From: Labyrinthula sp. Ha
Lineage: Eukaryota; Sar; Bigyra; Labyrinthulida; Labyrinthulaceae
Length of the DNA stretch: 64,000 bases
Reading direction: 5' to 3'
Assembly (NCBI GenBank): GCA_015227615.1
Contig: JAALGZ010000040.1
Location: forward strand, 124,001 to 188,000
Shown here: in pieces, positions 36,284 through 45,512 of the stretch
Position numbering within the stretch: position 1 is the first letter of the stretch
Layout: each line of letters starts with the position of its first letter
Notes under the pieces: model-generated
What the model saw: the letters and a program-made list of their open reading frames with translations, nothing else
Database searches by the model: none
What the model was told of the DNA's origin: nothing
Program-made: the position numbers and the translations under genes

Positions 36284-36947
36284 CTACTTCTTGGAGAATT
36301 TCCTCATTCTAAGCTGCCTGAGTTCATCCCTTCCCATAGTATTTTCCCCCATTAGTGAAACAACAGGTGGTTCTGATAGTCTATTTCCTTTGCCTGTGAA
36401 GCTTTCTCTCTCCTCTTTCGCTATAGAGTCTTCACTTACCTCATCTGGGCCCCGTTCAATGCAAGGAATAAAAGTACCAATGTATGCCAACCTGTTAACA
36501 TACCATGGCCATGTAGAGCTTAAATATTTTTTTCCAAGCAAGGATAAAGCAAAAGCACGGCTAAAGTCGTTGCAATTCCGCGACACTAACTTGTACTTGT
36601 CTCCCGAAAAATATCCTGAATCTTTTAACTTGTTCAAACTTTGCTGTAAGCCCTGAGTACCTCCTGTAAATTGTCCGAGCAATATACTTTCACGTAAATT
36701 AAGATCCTTCTGGTTTCCTTCAAGTGGAGGACTCTTGGCTTTGTGTGGGAAGATCCCCCCGCCGCCGGCAAAACTATTGTTTAGGAGAACAACAATGATA
36801 CGTGTATTCCTCACCATTTATTTCAATTCCAGTATGATAGAATCCAAGTCCAAGTGGGTAAAGAACAAAATTAGTTGCATTCAGATCATAGACATTTAGA
36901 ATCACATCCATTGCATATTCTGTTCTTGCTCCAAATGTTTTCGACAT
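36284..36947 (-). CDS. PPPDE (DeSI-type) peptidase
   Basis: Two exons (36947-36802 and 36773-36284) around a 28-nt intron (36774-36801, GTATCA...AATAG, phase 2) give 211 residues. Splicing rebuilds the family motif GIEINGEEYTFAGGGGIF. The predicted catalytic pair is His38 (GFYHTGIE) and Cys116 (SRNCNDFS), the papain-like dyad of PPPDE/DUF862 proteins. Members remove ubiquitin or SUMO from proteins. Residues 135-211 are a low-complexity tail rich in E, R and K. It sits 209 bases upstream of the acyl-CoA dehydrogenase start on the same strand; there is no evidence that they are co-transcribed. The ATG at 36947 is preceded by an A-rich leader. Confidence 0.9.
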
Positions 36948-39454
36948 TCTCTTTTTCGCATTCAGGGTAATACCCCACTGTTATATCAAGAATGTTAAAT
37001 TGACCCCATCATAAGAGAAAACTGAGGAGTCAGGACAAATAAGGGAGACGAGAGTAAAAACTACCAAAAAACCTGATTACATCATTAAACATGTAACATT
37101 ATAATGCAACAATAGGAAAAGGGTAATTATGTTGTACTTATCTAGTTTTCACGTTATTTTGTTGAAACTGTTACAAGCCATTCTCAACAAAGGATCTAAC
37201 TTGTGTTAAGGAAGACTTAGTTCCAGATTGTGGGAAATACAACAGCGAAGCAATAATACAAAACTATCAATCGAAACTACTATGCAGTAGATGCAGACCA
37301 TGCTGCACAATTGCGAACGCTTTTGCAATTGGAGGAAATACGATACCGACAGTATCCGATACTAGTATACCTAAATATTAGAGTAACACCATCTCATGAA
37401 CCACCAACAGTGTAGGAGCCTTTACCATATATAAAAGCTAAGGGTGGATTATGGGTCTTATATACTGATTGTTAATGCATGGATGAATAATCTTTTTGAC
37501 CTGAACTGAATGGGATAAGGAGTCATCAGCGGTTATGGCTCAATACTGTAAAATTATTACGCCAAACAGAAGAACCTATGGCAGCCTCTTGTTGCAATAA
37601 AACCAAACAGAACTGATTGCTATATTTCAAGTTAGGCTACTGAAACCAGTACTGCTACTCATACTTCTTTGCTGTTTCCGTGAACAAACCCTGAACGGAT
37701 ACCTGGAATTCAAGCCACATTAATTCCTTTTGTCTACTTATGTAATTTATCAGTCAACGTAAAACTAACAGGTAAGCACAACAACTCGGTCTAACAAGTA
37801 ACGTAAGAACAGTCACAGATCGGCGATAGCTGTGCGAAGTAAGGTGCTTGAAATGCTCAGATAGTTTGGTTAAACTAATTCAAAGCTCTCGATAAGTATA
37901 TGAATAGACCTAAAAAGTTGTAACCAAGCTTTCTTATTTCAGAAAGCACAAAGGACTATTATCTATTTGTTGTTTTTTGTTAATTAGATTGAATTCTTAA
38001 CTTCACAAAATATACCCACGACACAACGATACCTCTCCTAAGGTTTCACCTAGGAAACTATTCCAGAACTACTACCGTTTGATAAGCTAGTGTACCATTC
38101 CAACCAAATATCACAAGTCAAAACAAAAGCAATGAAGAAAGTCTCATATAGTAGCTGCTTTGTTTTCAATGTAAAGGAATTTATACTATTGAACCTCTTA
38201 AAACTGGATATTAATAAGGATTATAGATTATGTTAAAGCTGAGTCATTTAATCTGAATGTAGTTAAGTAGCAACTTAAGAGCCAGTTTACTTTGAAATTT
38301 TTGCCTTTGGCAAACTTAATACATGAGCTTAAGAGAAAACATAGCTTATGGCAATAATTAAACATGAGCACAGCTCTAATTTTCATATAAGGCAATAATA
38401 CCTAGCAGACATAACTCAAATTATTTTCTATATGCTCTCAGCTTATTCTTAAGGTCAATGCTAATAAAAAGTTTCACTTGTTAAGCAATTGATTCTTAAA
38501 GTCAGAGTTAATCAACATCGTGAAGCCCCTCCGAAGACAAAAAATGCTGGTGAGAGACTTGAGCATTTGATTCCGCAAGAGTGAGCCTAAATCTGTTGGT
38601 ATCAACACTAAACCAACAAAGGTGAAAGTTGTCTAACAATTCGGCATGTTTGGGCTCGGGTGGAATTTTATGAGGGTTCGCTTAGCGAGCGAGGCAAAAA
38701 ACGGTTGACCCTTCTTGGCATGCTTGTCACTATAAAGGCTGCAACCAAGGGAGAAATTCAGCCGTAATTTTGATCACCAGATTTTCATCTGGTCTTAAGT
38801 TGAGATGGTAAGATTACAATAAGCGTGGGAGGTAACCTTGTTTATGGCACATAACTCAATAAGTTGGTTCAATGACTGCATTCTTACCTTGTTAAGAACC
38901 AATAAGAAATCTTAACTTAGTTTATACTCAGTTGCAGAAAACGTGCAATACAAGGCATATGGTTAAGAGAGAACATCGTCATTTTAGAGGGACTAAAGTT
39001 AGTTGTATCAACTGCTAGGGAGCTCCTTTACTTAAGCCTGAAGCAGAACCCAAAGCACATGAATATGTTCAGCAGGTGAGTTTCAACTTACGCTTAAATA
39101 ACAGAGTCGCTTAGTTTTTTTAGCCAGCCCTAAGAGCATTTTTAAAAAGATAAATCGCTCTGTCAACATTTTATATGCATTATTGATGGATGGAATTGTC
39201 AGAGGAAGAGATGCAATTCATTAAAAGGTTTAAACCAGTTTTCTCACAAGAAAAGAATATTGTGGCCAAAAATTTAACTGCAGTGGTGAGAGGAACTGAT
39301 CAATAGCAGAAACTTATGTCAAGTATATAAAAACTGAAAATAGAGAAATATGAATTAATGTGCAATGTACTTATGAGCAGCGAATACTTGTGTTGCACTG
39401 AAAAATAAAATAACTCCAAAAGGCTGAGCCAAGAACAAGCGCAAGAAAGATCAC
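36948..39454. other. Gene-free AT-rich region
   Basis: No gene recognised. A small GC-richer island near 38670-38720 contains a short palindrome TCGCTTAGCGA and direct GCGAGCGAG words. Around 39020-39080 a few codons look protein-like (KPEAEPKAHEYVQQ) but are closed by stops on both sides. Confidence 0.5.
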
Positions 39455-42025
39455 TTACCTTCGTCTCTTGGCCTTTCTAATTTTTCGCCCTGTTCCTGTC
39501 CCTGAGTTAAATCCTCCTCCCCCAATAGAAAATCCTCCTCCAGCTGGAGTTGCTGTATTACTCAGGGAGTTTCCGGTTCCAAACATTGAACCGGCTTGAG
39601 TATTGGCCCCTTCTCCAAAACCGCTACGCTTAGTCCCAGAGGTGCCAAACATCCCACCGGAAGCCCCAAAGCCAGCAGTTGCAGTCGAACTAAAAGGATT
39701 TGAGTTGTTCGAAGTGGTAGCTGACCCACCAAAAGTCTGATTACTGTTTCCTTGACCAGAGTTTCCAAATGGCGTTGAGCCTGAATTTCCGAAAGGTGTT
39801 GAAGATGAACTGCCCCCTCCAAAAGGGCCAGAAGCTGCTGCAGGTGTTGCAGTACCGAAAGGGATGCTACTGGTTGCAGGTGTTGCAGTGCTACCAAATG
39901 GTTGCACAGACGAGGCAGGTGCACTTCCAAAGAGTGGTTTTTGACTTTCTTGAGGATTGGCACCAAATGGCGCTGCTGATGTCTGCTGTGGTTGGGCAGT
40001 GCTTCCAAATATGCTAGTTGTATTGCTGCTGGTTGCAGTTTTAGTGCTATCATTTCCAAAGAGATTAAATCCAGAATTGTTGGTCTCCTTCTTATCATCC
40101 TTTATTAGAGAACCTGTTGGTTTATCCTTTTCAACGTTAGTTGAGCTTCCAAACAAATTAGTTGTCGGAGCTGTGGAAGGTGGAACAGACTGTCCAAATA
40201 AGCTAGTTGATGGTTTGGCTTCTGAGACTGAGCCAAAAATGTTCCCAGCGGGTGCACCCTTCACACCATCTTTCAACGACTCTTCTGTTTTGCTTACACT
40301 TTCCGTGCTGTTATTATTGGTAGAGCCAGTAAATATTGCAGAGGGCTCTTTAGTTGAGGCCCCTGTACCAAATAATGAGCCCTGCTTTTCTTCTGTTTTT
40401 GTATCCCCAAAGAGTGTTGAAGTTGAACTCGACACTTCTTTTCTAGACGTCGCACCAAACAGGTTGTTCTCTTTCTTGGCTTCAGTAGCGGTTTCCTGAC
40501 CCCCAAAGAGAGAAGTCGCTTTTGGAAAAGCTTCTTTTTCCTTCGCAGAAGTGGTACCAAAAAGCACCGTTGATTGCGCTTTATCAACCGAAGTATCCTT
40601 CGTTTTATCTCCAAACAACCCATTGTCCACGGTAGTTTTCGAGCTTTCTTTAGCTGCTGCAGTTTTTTCGGTATTTCCAAAAATGGAAGTGATCTTGCTG
40701 GCCTCTGTTGCTCCAAACAAAGGTGCACCTGTTGAGATCGTCGTTTGGTCTTCTGAGCGAGCTTCAGTGGTGCTATCAGGCTTACTTCCAAAACTAAAAC
40801 TCGGGGTACTTTCTTCCGTTTTGGTAGCACCAAACAAAGTGCTTGAAGCACCATTTGAACTACCACCAAAATCAAATGTAGGCGCTTCTTGCTTTTTCGG
40901 GGCGTCACTGCCACCAAATAAATTAAGTGTATTAGAAGTTTTTACTGCATCAGCTTCTTGAGAAGAACCAGTTCGCGGGTTCTCGCAGCTTGCACACTTT
41001 GTAGCGTTCATGTCATCATTTTGAACATAGCACTTTTCACATTTCCACGAAGGCTTCTGCTTTGCTAGAAACTTAGCAAAAAGATCACTTTGTTTCACGA
41101 CCGGGGCATTGGAAACTTCCTGTAGAGGTACGGATGCTACTGGTGGGTTCCAAGCTTTTATTTCTTCTTTCGTTATTTGCTTGTGAAATTTTGCCGTAGG
41201 TACAGGGTCAATACTGTCATATTCTTCGTTTGTAGATTTAATCCCTACCACATCTTTAAACCACTTCCATTTCACATCAACCATTTCAATTTCTGATACA
41301 ATTTGAGTATTCGATCGCGCTTTTTTCTTTAGAGAGAAATTAAAGTTTTGTAACGGAGTAGGTGCAGGGGTCTGCAATCTGCTTGTTAGTTTTTTCTGTG
41401 GCGTAAAAAATGCAGTTGAAGATTTATTAACTCTGTTCACTTTCTTCAGCGCATCGGATTTGGTTAAGATACTTGTTCGTAAAGGAAGTCTCTTTTGTGG
41501 AAGTGTTGTTGTAGATGGTGCAGCGGAAAGTCTATGTCTCTTTGTATGCGGGGTATCAAGAACAGAAAGAATAGATAAAGCTACACTTCTTCTTCTTTTC
41601 AGATTATTATATGTTAAATAATCAAATTCATTTTCCTCTGTTTTTTTCTCTTCTTCAACCGTTTCTATATTGGGGGTATAAAAAGGCGTGTCTTGCCGAA
41701 TGAGCTTCTTTTTACTGGTCTTTGGTGTCTCAAATTTTTCCTTTTGCCTAATGTATTTCAGCAAATTCCACGTTTCTTCATTTGAAGCTAAACCTTTGAT
41801 ATCATTCTTGAAGCTTTCAAAATCTGAAGATCCGCAAGTTGGTTTTTGTGGCTGCTTCGCTGGTGTAGAGAAAGATATCGCTCTGGGTTTTGACAGTTCC
41901 TTGACAGTTTCAATGGATGGAATTGTGTGTAGGTTCGAAGCATATGGAGATGAGATCAAGTCGTCCTCTTCATCAATGGGTTGGTTTTCCTTGTCTTTGA
42001 ATCCAAACAGATTACGTAAGAACAT
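39455..42025 (-). CDS. NUP153-like FG nucleoporin with RanBP2-type zinc finger
   Basis: An 856-residue single-exon protein. It begins MFLRNLFGF, a short hydrophobic/basic segment that could bind membrane or pore scaffold. Residues 20-320 are basic and rich in S, T and P, like the nuclear basket parts of NUP153 or yeast Nup1. About residue 320-350 is one RanBP2-type zinc finger (WKCEKC ... CASC, WxCxxC-x10-CxxC), known in this family to bind Ran-GDP or GTP. Residues 365-840 hold about 29 FG repeats, first of LFG/IFG type in an acidic-basic spacer, later PFG and GFG in a G/S/T/N-rich spacer. The chain ends RKIRKAKRRR, resembling the basic end of animal NUP153. It would act in transport on the nuclear face of the pore. 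The stop is followed by GTAAGTG, so a further 3' exon cannot be excluded. It shares a promoter with the PP2C gene. Confidence 0.87.
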   Translation of the reverse strand: MFLRNLFGFKDKENQPIDEEDDLISSPYASNLHTIPSIETVKELSKPRAISFSTPAKQPQKPTCGSSDFESFKNDIKGLASNEETWNLLKYIRQKEKFETPKTSKKKLIRQDTPFYTPNIETVEEEKKTEENEFDYLTYNNLKRRRSVALSILSVLDTPHTKRHRLSAAPSTTTLPQKRLPLRTSILTKSDALKKVNRVNKSSTAFFTPQKKLTSRLQTPAPTPLQNFNFSLKKKARSNTQIVSEIEMVDVKWKWFKDVVGIKSTNEEYDSIDPVPTAKFHKQITKEEIKAWNPPVASVPLQEVSNAPVVKQSDLFAKFLAKQKPSWKCEKCYVQNDDMNATKCASCENPRTGSSQEADAVKTSNTLNLFGGSDAPKKQEAPTFDFGGSSNGASSTLFGATKTEESTPSFSFGSKPDSTTEARSEDQTTISTGAPLFGATEASKITSIFGNTEKTAAAKESSKTTVDNGLFGDKTKDTSVDKAQSTVLFGTTSAKEKEAFPKATSLFGGQETATEAKKENNLFGATSRKEVSSSTSTLFGDTKTEEKQGSLFGTGASTKEPSAIFTGSTNNNSTESVSKTEESLKDGVKGAPAGNIFGSVSEAKPSTSLFGQSVPPSTAPTTNLFGSSTNVEKDKPTGSLIKDDKKETNNSGFNLFGNDSTKTATSSNTTSIFGSTAQPQQTSAAPFGANPQESQKPLFGSAPASSVQPFGSTATPATSSIPFGTATPAAASGPFGGGSSSSTPFGNSGSTPFGNSGQGNSNQTFGGSATTSNNSNPFSSTATAGFGASGGMFGTSGTKRSGFGEGANTQAGSMFGTGNSLSNTATPAGGGFSIGGGGFNSGTGTGRKIRKAKRRR

Positions 42026-42205
42026 TTTTTTTCAAATTAGGTAACTAACCTGCTTTCTCGAAAAAAATACTTTCGAGACACGAATTTCATTCTGTAATAA
42101 AATTTCTAGCACAGGCTTTTTTCTCGATACAGAGAAGTATGCGTTTTGTATCGTCTTGAATCTTGGTATTGAATACTTCAATCTAATAAAACCAACAGCG
42201 CCTAA
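42026..42205. promoter_or_regulatory. Bidirectional promoter of nucleoporin and PP2C genes
   Basis: Only 180 bases separate the two divergent ATGs, so both promoters must lie here or overlap the genes. Two TTTCGAGAC/TTTCTCGA words (about 42050-42080 and 42120-42130) are visible, one in each orientation. No CCAAT or CGGAAT motif like that at 22.8 kb was seen. Confidence 0.6.
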
Positions 42206-43846
42206 ATGTCAACAAAGAACACAAATACAAGCGATGATGAAAATGATATCAAGTATGAAGGTTATCTTTCTTATCAACACTTTCAATTCACCGATGATGA
42301 TACACCATCCTCTCCAGCACAATCTCTCTTATGCAAAAGGAGTGTGGGTCCTTTAACTCAGCCAAATCCCGCCATTCCGTTTCTACAAACAAAACTGACA
42401 TTAACAACAAAATTCATATCTTTTGCATCAACTTCATTCAAGTTGTCTTCTATCTCCCGAATTGTCAATAAATCAGGACTTTTAACACTTTTCTTCTCTG
42501 ATCCTACGTCTGAAGACTCTATCCTGTATATTAAAAGTGAAACTATCGAAATTAATACACTCGCATATCATTTGTCCGTGTTGTTAACAAGGAAATTTTC
42601 GAAAAAACAACCAAAAATATTGCATTCTAGGAGAAGAACTACCTTTACAAAAGGTGTAAAGCGCGGACAGAGCTTATTTGATAACTTTGATACGTTTGAA
42701 GATACTCGCGACAGAACTTTTTCAAGGTTAAATTCCTGGTCTGAGGAGGCTGAACATATCCACCAAGATCATCCAAGTAGCCCGGTGTCGGATGAAGGTC
42801 TAGGATTCTCTTACTTTGACCATCCAGAGATTCAAAGAGTTAGAACACGCGAGTTTAATAAAGAGTTTCCTTCTCTTCAAAGCCAAAGAGAAGACGATTT
42901 TGAGACCCTGGATAGCCTACCCCTTTTGGAACCAGCAGTTGGTTTAAACTTTGGAAGGTGTGGAAAACAAGGATATAGAACAAATATGGAAGATTGTGAT
43001 ATTTCAAAAGAAGGTTTGCAAGTAAAGGATGAAGTGTTTGACTATCACGCTATTTTTGATGGACACTGTGGTAGGAAAGCAGCAGAATTTGCACAAGAAA
43101 ATCTATTAAATTATATTCTTGCTGAGTTTGAAAAATGTGTAGGAATTTTAGACGTGAAACAAGCTGTAAAAATGGCATTTCAGCGTCTTGATCGTGCGTT
43201 CTTGGAGGTAGCACAAAAGGAGAGATATATAGATGGATCTTGTGCTATATTAATTCTCGTAAATAAAACATCGATGGAGCTCTATAGTGTTTGTTTAGGG
43301 GATTCCAAGTGTGTATTGGTAACAAGGACAAAAACTGAAGATTTATCTTTTGATCATTCGGCACTCTCTGATAACGAAAAACAACGTATAGAGAGAATTG
43401 GGGGCTGGGTAACCGTGGAGGAAGATCTTGTCGTGGATAAAAGACATGAAAGGGAGCCTAAGTTTACTCGAATTGGACGTGTCAATGGTGAACTTGCTGT
43501 AGCCAGAGCAATTGGAGATATTGACCTGAAAAGTCCATGGCACAATGAGTATAAATTCTGGTTATTACCACCGGAGAAGAGGGGAATTGGTACACTTTTT
43601 GATGGTGAAGATCTAGTTAGTGCAGTTCCTGAAGTTCGGTATAAGGACCTCAGTGGACTAACGGAGGATGTCTACATAGTGTTAGCATGTGATGGTCTTT
43701 TTGAAACGCTTGAAATAGAAGAAATTGGGCCTTTTGTTTATGAATCAAAAGATGAGTTGAATATATTAGCTGAAAAACTTGTGGATCTCAGTTTACAGCG
43801 CGGTTCCACTGATAATGTCACTTGTGTAGTGGTCAAGGCACTTTGA
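42206..43846 (+). CDS. PP2C-family (PPM) protein phosphatase
   Basis: A 546-residue single-exon Mn/Mg-dependent Ser/Thr phosphatase. The catalytic domain runs from about residue 250 to the end: KQGYRTNMED (Asp at the metal site, near 263), then FDGHCG near 285, GSCAI, CLGDSK, AVARAIGD, ACDGLFE and GSTDNVTC. The motif usually FDGHGG has Cys in place of the second Gly; the metal-binding aspartate is kept, so activity is likely. The first 240 residues are not a recognised domain; residues 60-130 contain alternating hydrophobic strands that might be a PH/GRAM-like fold, and 130-240 are charged and probably disordered. The start is the first ATG of the frame, 180 bases from the divergent nucleoporin gene. 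The substrate is unknown. Confidence 0.93.
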   Translation: MSTKNTNTSDDENDIKYEGYLSYQHFQFTDDDTPSSPAQSLLCKRSVGPLTQPNPAIPFLQTKLTLTTKFISFASTSFKLSSISRIVNKSGLLTLFFSDPTSEDSILYIKSETIEINTLAYHLSVLLTRKFSKKQPKILHSRRRTTFTKGVKRGQSLFDNFDTFEDTRDRTFSRLNSWSEEAEHIHQDHPSSPVSDEGLGFSYFDHPEIQRVRTREFNKEFPSLQSQREDDFETLDSLPLLEPAVGLNFGRCGKQGYRTNMEDCDISKEGLQVKDEVFDYHAIFDGHCGRKAAEFAQENLLNYILAEFEKCVGILDVKQAVKMAFQRLDRAFLEVAQKERYIDGSCAILILVNKTSMELYSVCLGDSKCVLVTRTKTEDLSFDHSALSDNEKQRIERIGGWVTVEEDLVVDKRHEREPKFTRIGRVNGELAVARAIGDIDLKSPWHNEYKFWLLPPEKRGIGTLFDGEDLVSAVPEVRYKDLSGLTEDVYIVLACDGLFETLEIEEIGPFVYESKDELNILAEKLVDLSLQRGSTDNVTCVVVKAL

Positions 43847-44363
43847 GTTGAACTATTTTATATTTGTCGGCCCAAAGTTCTAACTTCGTATGAGTTGAAT
43901 CTGAACCATATTTCATTTAAAGTATAACTTAAACGGAGTCACCAATATGAGAGAGACTTGTCGACCCTTAGAACTCAAGGGGATCTGGTAGGACTCTCCT
44001 TTGCATAGTTTAATAGCTTAATTTCAACGTTAAGTTCTTAGAATGATTTTTATCTAATTTGACTCCTAAACGGAATGGGCCAACAAAAATATACGGGAAA
44101 TATTGGTACGTTTTGTCATCTAGTGTCCAGTCTCCTCTAAAATGAGAAAAAACGCTTGTCATATCAATTTTCGCTCAATTTACATAGAGAAGGACTTATA
44201 CAACTCTTGTTTCCAGGTGCAAATAATTAAAAAAAAATATTTATCTGCTTGTAAAGAGTAGAAATGTAAAATAAGAAAGAAGAAATTTTAATATTATATT
44301 TCTTGAGAAAAAAAAGGAAAAGTCTCAGAGACTGAAAAACTATGTTACATTATTGGCCTTGAT
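43847..44363. other. Intergenic region between convergent genes
   Basis: 517 bases between the stops of the PP2C gene and the next minus-strand gene. It presumably holds both 3' untranslated regions. A-rich runs occur at 44230-44320. No RNA gene or repeat seen. Confidence 0.5.
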
Positions 44364-45512
44364 TTATTCATCAAGAAAGTTGCATATACCGAGGTTATCC
44401 GAGACGTCTAAAGAAGGTTCTGGAGGAGAAGTTGGTGGATTTAATATTTGGTGATTGAATATTCGATTCTCTTCGGGGTTAGATGAGACTTCTTCTGTTT
44501 CTTCATTTTCTTCAAGTTGTTTTCTGCGATTAACAATATCCATATAAAGATAGTTGAAATCAGCAATCAACTTCCATCGCTTTAATTCCTTTTTCCTTTT
44601 TTCCGCCTGGATCTCAGCTGCATAAAATTTATTTTTAATTTTAATTCTGGAACTTGGAAACCAAGGTTCTTCAAAATATTTTATTGGTCTCTCTTTGAAA
44701 AACTCTTCTGCAAATGGATTTGAGTTTCTTCGCTTTCGTTTTGCTAGTTTTGCAGATTCTGATTTTGGTCCAAGATCTCCTAAAGTGCGAAGAGGAGGAT
44801 CAAGAGGTTTTTCTGGATTAGGATTGTCATCAACTATTTTAATTCTCCATCGACTTGTATCTATTCGTGGAAGTGGAATTGATTTCTTAGATTCAGGTGA
44901 AAGTTGACCTTCAAGAACTTTGTGTCTGACTCGAGAAACAAAATGAAGAACAGGTGCAGTGTCTGGTGAAAACTGAATAAGTTCACAAACAACATCATAT
45001 GAAAGACTATTCAAAGCAACAATTTCACCACTGCTGGGAAAGAGAAGTTTGAGATCTTCAGGATAATACTGAGTTTTTGGATCCCAGTCTGTTGGTTCTA
45101 CTTGAACAAACTTTGCTTCTTGAGTAGAAGTAAGCCATAAAACAGGTTGATATTGACCAAAGTGATAATTGACTTTTTGTTTGGGGACTCTCACTTTTTT
45201 ATTTTGTTTAGTATGCACATCTGAGGACAATGGAGACTCTTCCTTTCTATAAGATAACTCAGATTCATGTTTCCTATAAGAATTCTGCTCTAAAAAACTA
45301 TCTTGTTCACTACACACACTACTATTGTCTTCATCTACCTGATCTTTGTCTTGCTCAAAACTACCATATCGCTGGGGACTTTTCATTCTGCAAACTTCTG
45401 GAGCTTCCTGAAACACTTGGGGTATTGTTTCATATGCCGAGCAACCTTCAAAGCAACCCTTCAAATTTTCACAGCACAAAACTGCTTGCTTCGTGATGAA
45501 ATTCAACATCAT
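44364..45512 (-). CDS. Unidentified, probably nuclear protein, 382 aa
   Basis: A single-exon protein I do not recognise. It opens MMLNFITKQAVLCC with several cysteines (CENLKGCFEGC), followed by an acidic/serine-rich stretch to residue 100. Residues 108-215 look folded (FGQYQPVLWLTS, VQVEPTDWDPKTQYYPEDLKLLFPSSGEIVAL, DVVCELIQFS, VLHFVSRVRHK) with alternating hydrophobic residues. A basic patch KRKRR near 262 may be a nuclear signal. A charged helix EIQAEKRKKELKRWK comes near residue 320, and the tail is P/E/S-rich. The composition is unlike random frames of the region, and the frame is free of stops over 1.1 kb, so it is very likely a real gene. It may be a regulatory or chromatin protein, but nothing in the sequence proves that. 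Confidence 0.78.
   Translation of the reverse strand: MMLNFITKQAVLCCENLKGCFEGCSAYETIPQVFQEAPEVCRMKSPQRYGSFEQDKDQVDEDNSSVCSEQDSFLEQNSYRKHESELSYRKEESPLSSDVHTKQNKKVRVPKQKVNYHFGQYQPVLWLTSTQEAKFVQVEPTDWDPKTQYYPEDLKLLFPSSGEIVALNSLSYDVVCELIQFSPDTAPVLHFVSRVRHKVLEGQLSPESKKSIPLPRIDTSRWRIKIVDDNPNPEKPLDPPLRTLGDLGPKSESAKLAKRKRRNSNPFAEEFFKERPIKYFEEPWFPSSRIKIKNKFYAAEIQAEKRKKELKRWKLIADFNYLYMDIVNRRKQLEENEETEEVSSNPEENRIFNHQILNPPTSPPEPSLDVSDNLGICNFLDE

Noticed and set aside
39020-39085. Protein-like stretch KPEAEPKAHEYVQQ next to a GTGAGT donor-like word
   Set aside because: It is closed by stops within a few codons upstream and no adjoining exon could be read.
39562-40961. Long frames on both strands inside the nucleoporin gene
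   Set aside because: They are shadows produced by its repetitive FG/S/T codons; only the 856-codon frame has family features.
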